In this document: piece by piece, positions 58,661-64,000 of the stretch
Position numbering within the stretch: the first letter of the stretch is position 1
Layout: the number at the start of each line of letters is the position of its first letter
Assembly: GCA_032622095.1 (NCBI GenBank)
Contig: CP136066.1
Coordinates: forward strand, 199,012,816-199,076,815
Length of the DNA: 64,000 bases
DNA from: Siphonodentalium dalli
Lineage: Eukaryota; Mollusca; Scaphopoda; Gadilida; Siphonodentaliidae
Direction of reading: 5' to 3'
The notes under the pieces: model-generated
The model's input: the letters and a program-made list of their open reading frames with translations, nothing else
Told to the model about the DNA's origin: nothing
The model's database searches: none
Made by a program: the position numbers and the translations under genes

Positions 58661-59046
58661 AACAAAACGCACACCAAATACTGGCTGAGAAATAAAACCA
58701 TAATCACAACTTCAATCTAGTTTTAGTATGAACAGTTTAACTGATATCGAAACGTTTTACCAAGGTGGGGTGAGACACCTGACCCATATACGTCGTTAGG
58801 TTCCTTGCAGGATGCACGCTGTCGGTGGACAAATTGACCAATGACCAGAGTTCCAACAAGTTTCAAGTCTATAACCGCAATCTCCTCTCTGATTATCAGC
58901 ATGAACCCCTTGATTCATTGACAGGTAATAAGCAGTTGCTCGCTTGTGTGTGGATAACATAACATGGATAATAAGTCACACATGCTTACTTATCAAAAAC
59001 AATGATGAATATATAGCAGCGAGAACGAAGTCATTTCGTAATCAAG

Positions 59047-59603
59047 CAGGGTTCGCGCTGCCACTTGCCAAATTTGCCAATGGCAAAAATAATTTCATTT
59101 TGGCTAAAAATATTTTCATTTGGCAAAAGTTTTGTCAAGTCAATTTTTAATTCCTCAAGCAATTTGAAAAATACTGGTCAATCATTACCGGTCATTTCAG
59201 GAAACTCTTAAAACATAATTATATTAGTGGCGTTTTATAAGGTTTAGGGGAAGTTAACACCTCTGTTAACAAGCAGTTAATATCATAGCATTAGTACTTA
59301 TGGTTGGAGGGATTACTAATCCTCCTGTGATGTGCCCTTCTGATGAAGCAACCCTTCTACAATTGTATTGTTCGGTGATTGGCTTATTGTTGTATGATAG
59401 CCCGCAATAGAGATGTCAGTACAATTGATTATTAACTGCTTTTTTAGTGATATCAAAAGTCGTTCAACCCGTGAATGTTGAAACATAATAATTAAGGTTG
59501 CAGGAAATGACACTATCAAGGATAGCATTTGGCAAATGCTAATATAATTTGGCAAAAAATATTTTCATTTGGCAAAAGTCAATTTCGTCCAGCGCGGACT
59601 CTG
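59047..59603. mobile_element. Non-autonomous hAT-like element with 8-bp TSD
   Basis: Terminal inverted repeats CAGGGTTCGCGCTG at the left and CAGCGCGGACTCTG at the right, with subterminal GGCAAAAGT / CATTTGGCAAA repeats. The flanking direct repeat TAATCAAG is perfect (59039-59046 and 59604-59611). It is 557 bp, with no transposase. CAGRG ends plus an 8-bp duplication fit hAT. Confidence 0.92.
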
Positions 59604-60003
59604 TAATCAAGTGACAATACTTTACTGCTTTGTGGCTTTGAAATAAAACAATCACGGCAAACCAATTACATTGATGTTGATATAGGTTTGAGTAGTCTAC
59701 TGTACCCGTTTTAGTCGTGCGGTCTCCATCCGTGCACAATTTCCATTGACACTTTTCTCCTAATCGAAATTTATCAGTTATGTTTGTGTGTGTGTTTCAA
59801 ATCGTTGTTACAATTTCAGTTTTCTCAAACTGGCCAAAATAATTGTACTGGTCACTTGTTCTACATGTACATGCTTACAACAGTATTGTTAATTTTAGCG
59901 AATACTGGCAATAGTTATTTTTGTGCGTTATGTGTTCTGTTAATATTTGCTGACAAGCATATACTATCACTTTAATATAATATGTTAAATCAAAACGACG
60001 TAC

Positions 60004-60123
60004 GTTCCACAAAGTAAATTCTCTTGTTATATAACAGAACATCCTAGCTTCTGATTGGAGCGATACAACTACCCGACCATAGGCAGTTGGCACCTTGTCT
60101 GGCCAATAGATAGGACATCCAGT
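60004..60123 (-). CDS. Tyrosine-phosphatase exon with YWP motif
   Basis: 120 bp, 40 codons, phase 0; minus-strand acceptor ..ATTTTTTCCAG, donor AAC/GTACGT. It encodes TGCPIYWPDKVPTAYGRVVV, then SLQSEARMFCYITREFTLWN. It matches the PTP segment C..YWP......YG...V.....E.....I.R.F.L.N. It joins ..MMNSNQ upstream and DESSLDV downstream in frame. Confidence 0.93.
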
Positions 60124-60985
60124 CTGGAAAAAATTATTAAAGAGTAAAGTGTTTTATTGACGACAGTTTTGTGGCGAGTATAGCAACCTGAGCATCTGGT
60201 CGTAGAGTTACAATGTTGCATTGTATAATATGCAGACAGACAGCTTAGAAAAATCAATCAGCAGTGTTATTAACAGCAGTGCTATTAACAAGGAAAAGGT
60301 ATGTCACTGTGACTGTTGTGTAACATTTATTTTGAAACGCTTTGCGGGTCAGTTTACACAATATCAATTACTCACAACGTCCAAAGTGAAATGCGCTGCA
60401 TTTAATAGCTAGGTTATATCACAATTTTGTCAAATGTATTCTTGCAGCAAAAAAACACACACGGTTAATTCAACCAGGAAATCACTCCACTCCACGAATA
60501 TAAACCATCTATCCCATGGACGCAACTAAAAAGCATGACCAGGTGATAGATTCAGGCGGTTGTTGCATCTCATCACTTCAACGAGAAGCGATGCTAGGGT
60601 GGTCGTCGCATCACGTCCAGTTGAAATGGTCAGAACACTTGATAAATCTGTGGTAGCTCGTTTCAAACAGTGGCCTGTCCTGTCGTAATAATCTGGTCAG
60701 ATCAATTCACTGTATTTATAATTCACGATGTCAGGGTATATGTCAACCAGTTGAACATATCACTGTTGTTATAATAATTCTATTATTAGACACATTAAAT
60801 ATCGATATTTTAATGACATGAACCAATGCCAAGAGGCGATATATGGGAAGAAACGTAAATGAAGCATTTACCTAACGTGGATAGTGGTATGACATCGGAT
60901 CAAGCTGTCGCACAGTCGGGAAAATACCACCAAACACTAGTGATATTTAGAGGAGAACAATGATATACTAAAATATTGTTCGTAC

Positions 60986-61071
60986 CTGATTTGAATTCAT
61001 CATCACAATTAGTTGACATTTCTCTTTCCATACAAATGACCACAATTGTTCCGCCTGTTCAGACGATGTAT
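60986..61071 (-). CDS. Tyrosine-phosphatase exon with FW..VW..-IVMM segment
   Basis: 86 bp; minus-strand acceptor ..TTTTCATCTGCAG, donor CAG/GTACGA. After two bases completing a codon it encodes TSSEQAEQLWSFVWKEKCQL, then IVMMNSNQ. This is the PTP segment T...DFW.M.W.....IVML.. immediately before the YWP exon. The phases fit: starts in phase 1, ends in phase 0. Confidence 0.9.
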
Positions 61072-61695
61072 CTGCAGATGAAAAATGAGATATACTTATA
61101 TATATCTTGAATTATAGATATTAAATGGTGTAATAATTGTCACGTGTTCAATCGCATCTCTGACATATACACACATCTGTTCACGTGGTATATCTGATCA
61201 TACAATGCATAGTGTTATAGGGAAAACAATGCATTGGTTTAATCAATATGGTCCGCCCATAAGCAGTGTCCATAGAAGTGTCCGGTAAAAATCGCGTATC
61301 TTCACAGTAACATGATAATTGTTTGCCAACAAATAGTAACAGTAATATAATAAAATGGACGTATAGGCACGGCAGGACAAGAATGATTGTCAATACATCG
61401 ATAACTCGTATATTATAGCTAACATTTACATATCATGTGTATGTTACTCTAAGTCTGTTCGGCGATCAGTCAACTGTAAGTTGGATCAGCTGTACTACAT
61501 TGAATATCCCAATTAATACACCGTAACACAAATCGACGTCACAATCTCTTGAACATCATCACTAACTGTGGTAGATATAATAACTGGGCGAGTTTGTAAT
61601 GTATAATAATTCACATCTGGAATATTGGGCCAATTTATAGTGCGGCATGGTAAAATATCCAAACTGCAGACAGAGACTATTTCAGTTATGTTTAT

Positions 61696-61983
61696 GGGGC
61701 CCCCGGTGGTCCAGTCGGTAGAGTGCCAGGTGTATTACGCTGTCACAGGCCATCCGGCGCTGACGAAACTGGTTCGAACCCCGTCATAAGGAGGGTGACC
61801 GGAATCGTGTATCTGGGCAAGTTTGTCAGTTGCTTTCCGGGGGTCGGTGGTTTCTACACGCAGTGGAAGAATTTCCCGGTGAAATTAAGCCACTGCGTGG
61901 TCTTTCCTCCACCCGTAAAAATTGACAACGTCGTGTGTGGCCTAGCGGCTAGAACGACGATAAACCCTAATAAACAAACAAAC
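61696..61983 (+). mobile_element. tRNA-derived SINE with 12-bp TSD
   Basis: 288 bp. The 5' part is tRNA-like, with box A (TGGTCCAGTCGG, 61707-61718) and box B (GGTTCGAACCCC, about 61770). It is followed by a body with GGTGGTTTCTACACGCAGTG and CCACTGCGTGGTCTTTCCTC, and a tail of AACCCTAATAAACAAACAAA. It is flanked by AGTTATGTTTAT (61684-61695) and AGTTGTGTTTAT (61984-61995), one mismatch. The boxes look intact enough for RNA polymerase III. The 94-codon frame here is not a gene. It lies on the opposite strand to the phosphatase gene, in its intron. Confidence 0.93.
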
Positions 61984-62464
61984 AGTTGTGTTTATAGTTA
62001 TTGTTAAGTAAAACACTGGCACTGGCCGCTGGTGCACATTTATTCCAATAGCGATCATCGCTGGTGTGTAACATAATTCCCTGTAACTTTCTCTACTGAC
62101 AGAGATGTGCATACTTTCAACTAATCGGACACATAAATCAAAGTACTTCCGAAAGTTTATTACTCACATGCCATGGCTATGTGGCTTTTTTCTCTGATGT
62201 ACCCCTGAAAAAGATGTTATATAATGATAAACAAATCTGATTGCTATTAACCTCTAGCAGAAGATGTATAACTTGCGAACGTATTTCGTTATGACAATTT
62301 CTTGTAATTGAGCAGTGATTAAACCAGATTACAATATAGGGTCGATTGGCAAATACCGTTTACCATTCCTACACCGTTTGTACCACTATACACGTGAACT
62401 ATCAGAGATCTATTCAACACCAGGTAACAGTCTCCCAGATAATTAACATATTAAAGGACTACAC

Positions 62465-62582
62465 ACCTGGTCAAAATCACCGCATCTTCATACACGTGAG
62501 CCACATTAACATACGAATATGTCGTACCCAGGTATTGATTGTGGTTGTCCATCCTATGGTACTTATGTGACAGCATCCAAAA
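62465..62582 (-). CDS. Probable tyrosine-phosphatase exon with Y-V-N-V segment
   Basis: Minus-strand acceptor ..ATAACATTTTAG, phase 0. It encodes FWMLSHKYHRMDNHNQYLGT, then TYSYVNVAHVYEDAVILTR. The end aligns with the PTP stretch DYINA....... -FIATQ. With a donor at AGGT/GTGTAG (phase 1), the distance to FVW in the next exon equals that in the family. The stronger-looking donor AG/GTGTGT would break the frame, so the border is uncertain. The canonical YINA is degenerate, fitting a diverged domain. Confidence 0.6.
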
Positions 62583-64000
62583 CTAAAATGTTATAAGTGA
62601 TATGCTGTTGACATCTTTCAAATAAGAGTCGAATTTATATAGAGGATATCCAACGAGTTATGTCGGGATATAAGATTTTATGAAACGAGTTTGTAAAATT
62701 TTTCCATTCCCAATAAGATAATTGACATTAGCCGTTGAAAGATGGATGGAGCATTGGCAATCTCAAATGCGATAAGGTTGAATTCAAAGAGACTTGTATG
62801 ACAGACAAAAACATTTTTACATTCGTATTGTCTGCGACTTCAAATTCAGTCCTAAACAAATTTGGAATTTCTCAGTAGCGCCAGAATACCGTCGATCATA
62901 GGTAGAGGATATTACAATAGTGTTGTAGCTGCACCTAATTGTCTGAAATTGACTTCTCTTTTTGTCTGCAATGACGACTGAGATCCTCCAAGTTGAAGCT
63001 ATATTCAAATGCTTTATGTGCAGCCTTTAATAATGTGGAGTGTATTCTATCGGGATGAACTCCAGTGTAAATGCACATTTTCGTAGTTCGAAGGTTCCTT
63101 TTGTGCTCTTAACGACATAACTCAGCCTTGACATTGAAGCTTAGTGTTGTGGGGGGGGGGGGTGGGTCAGGGTCAGGGTCTTTTAGTTGAGATTTTATTT
63201 GTCATATAAGGCTGTGGTGCAGAAAGTGCTTTCTGGATCAAAGGTAATTAATTTTCCCACAACACTGCCGTTTCGAAGATAATGTTTTGGTGTGATTGAC
63301 TATCAAGATTTGCACTGTTTTTGGTCCCTATTTTACTATAGATTTGCCAATACTTTGGATTGTCAGGCTTTTGCAGATGACAGCCAGCTTCCACTGTGGC
63401 TGCCCAGTTGGCTTTATAATGCCCTGTTGACTGCCTGCATATGTGGTGGTGTTCTAATGTCTAATGTCGCTCTAATTGCTTAGCAACTTCAAGTTGTGGT
63501 CATTTCCATATTATATCCCGTATGCATTGATCGATAATCTTAGTTTGGTGGAAATCCGAATGTTTTTATTACAAAATTCCAGAATCAAAATAGTCTAGTT
63601 GGGAGAGGTTATATGCAATATTCAAAGTGTTCATGGTTAGTAACTAAACGTACGTTGATATACGAAACATTGGCGGGGAACAATTCTGTGCTCTGACTAT
63701 CAGCTAAGATCATCACATTTGAGGAATCATCTGAAAAACAATGAACATTATAGTAGTCAGATTAATGTTAGTTTCTTAAAGAAGCTTCTATTTAAAAGAT
63801 ATCAGTTATATATATCTATTCGACAGCACTTCCAGCAACAAATAACATATAACTGATGTTTAGTCTTGACCCATTCACCGGAAACCATCTATAGCTTATA
63901 ATTATCATTCATACCCCTGAATCAATACATAAATTTACATGGATGGAACGGACCTCATTAATATATTCAACATGATCCAACGTCGATAATGAAGCTGAGT
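62583..64000 (-). other. Upstream phosphatase region, unresolved
   Basis: A minus-strand open stretch (63120-62960) contains LLKAAHKAFEYSFNLEDLSR. It faintly resembles a PTP-domain end (compare YKALHKAF in the last exon) and could be the end of a preceding D1 domain, but it runs into a stop without a clean donor. A plus-strand snippet at about 63370 (QAFADDSQL) recalls an RT box but is too short to call. A G run lies at about 63151-63161. The gene's N-terminal part is not visible in this window. Confidence 0.35.

Noticed and set aside
58806-58922. Plus-strand exon between CTTGCAG and GTAATA (CTLSVDKLTNDQSSNKFQV)
   Set aside because: Splice borders and frame look acceptable, but no family is recognised and the only gene here is on the minus strand; too weak to list.
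61696-61790. Functional tRNA gene
   Set aside because: Box A and box B are present, but the sequence continues into a SINE body and A-rich tail with a target duplication, and a full cloverleaf is not evident.
63355-63400. Reverse transcriptase box (QAFADDSQL)
   Set aside because: A nine-residue match with no other RT motif nearby.

Overview
This window looks like animal (metazoan) nuclear DNA. It is AT-rich, its genes are split into short exons with GT/AG borders, and most of it is repeats. Gene families (a cadherin, a cytosolic-type sulfotransferase, a receptor-type tyrosine phosphatase domain), a tRNA-derived SINE with an AACAAACAAA-like tail, and dense non-LTR, hAT-like and TTAA-targeted miniature elements suggest a marine invertebrate. 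A bivalve or related mollusc is my best guess, but it is an inference. I see no bacterial genes, CRISPR array, rRNA or standalone tRNA gene.

Layout. 0.2-2.8 kb: 45/46-bp satellite. 3.4-6.8 kb (minus): decayed APE-type LINE. 7.1-28.7 kb (plus): cadherin gene fragment, nine exons joined by eight phase-0 introns. Its 11.4-kb intron holds a decayed L1/Tx1-like LINE (about 12.59-19.08 kb) between two ~222-bp direct repeats, then a 2-kb tandem array. 28.7-36.3 kb: repeat-rich spacer with a diverged ~0.6-kb duplication, TTAA elements and long palindromes. 36.3-50.6 kb (plus): sulfotransferase gene with four recognisable exons; one internal exon was not found. Its first intron carries a 4.2-kb 50-bp satellite. 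52.8-62.6 kb (minus): six consecutive exons of a tyrosine-phosphatase domain whose catalytic residues are largely lost. 61.7 kb: intact-looking SINE with target-site duplication.

Three themes stand out. First, three tandem arrays contain sequence from the 5' splice donor of a neighbouring coding exon: two in the cadherin gene and one in the sulfotransferase. They therefore carry many extra donor-like sites. Second, several different TTAA-flanked miniature elements carry the same ~69-bp near-perfect palindrome as a subterminal module, often twice in inverted orientation. Third, a partial duplication of a sulfotransferase exon provides a paralogous empty site for one TTAA element, which directly supports TTAA targeting.

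The three host genes belong to separate processes: adhesion, sulfonation and phosphotyrosine signalling. Nothing shows that they work together. All exon calls rest on conceptual translation plus splice consensus, with no transcript evidence.
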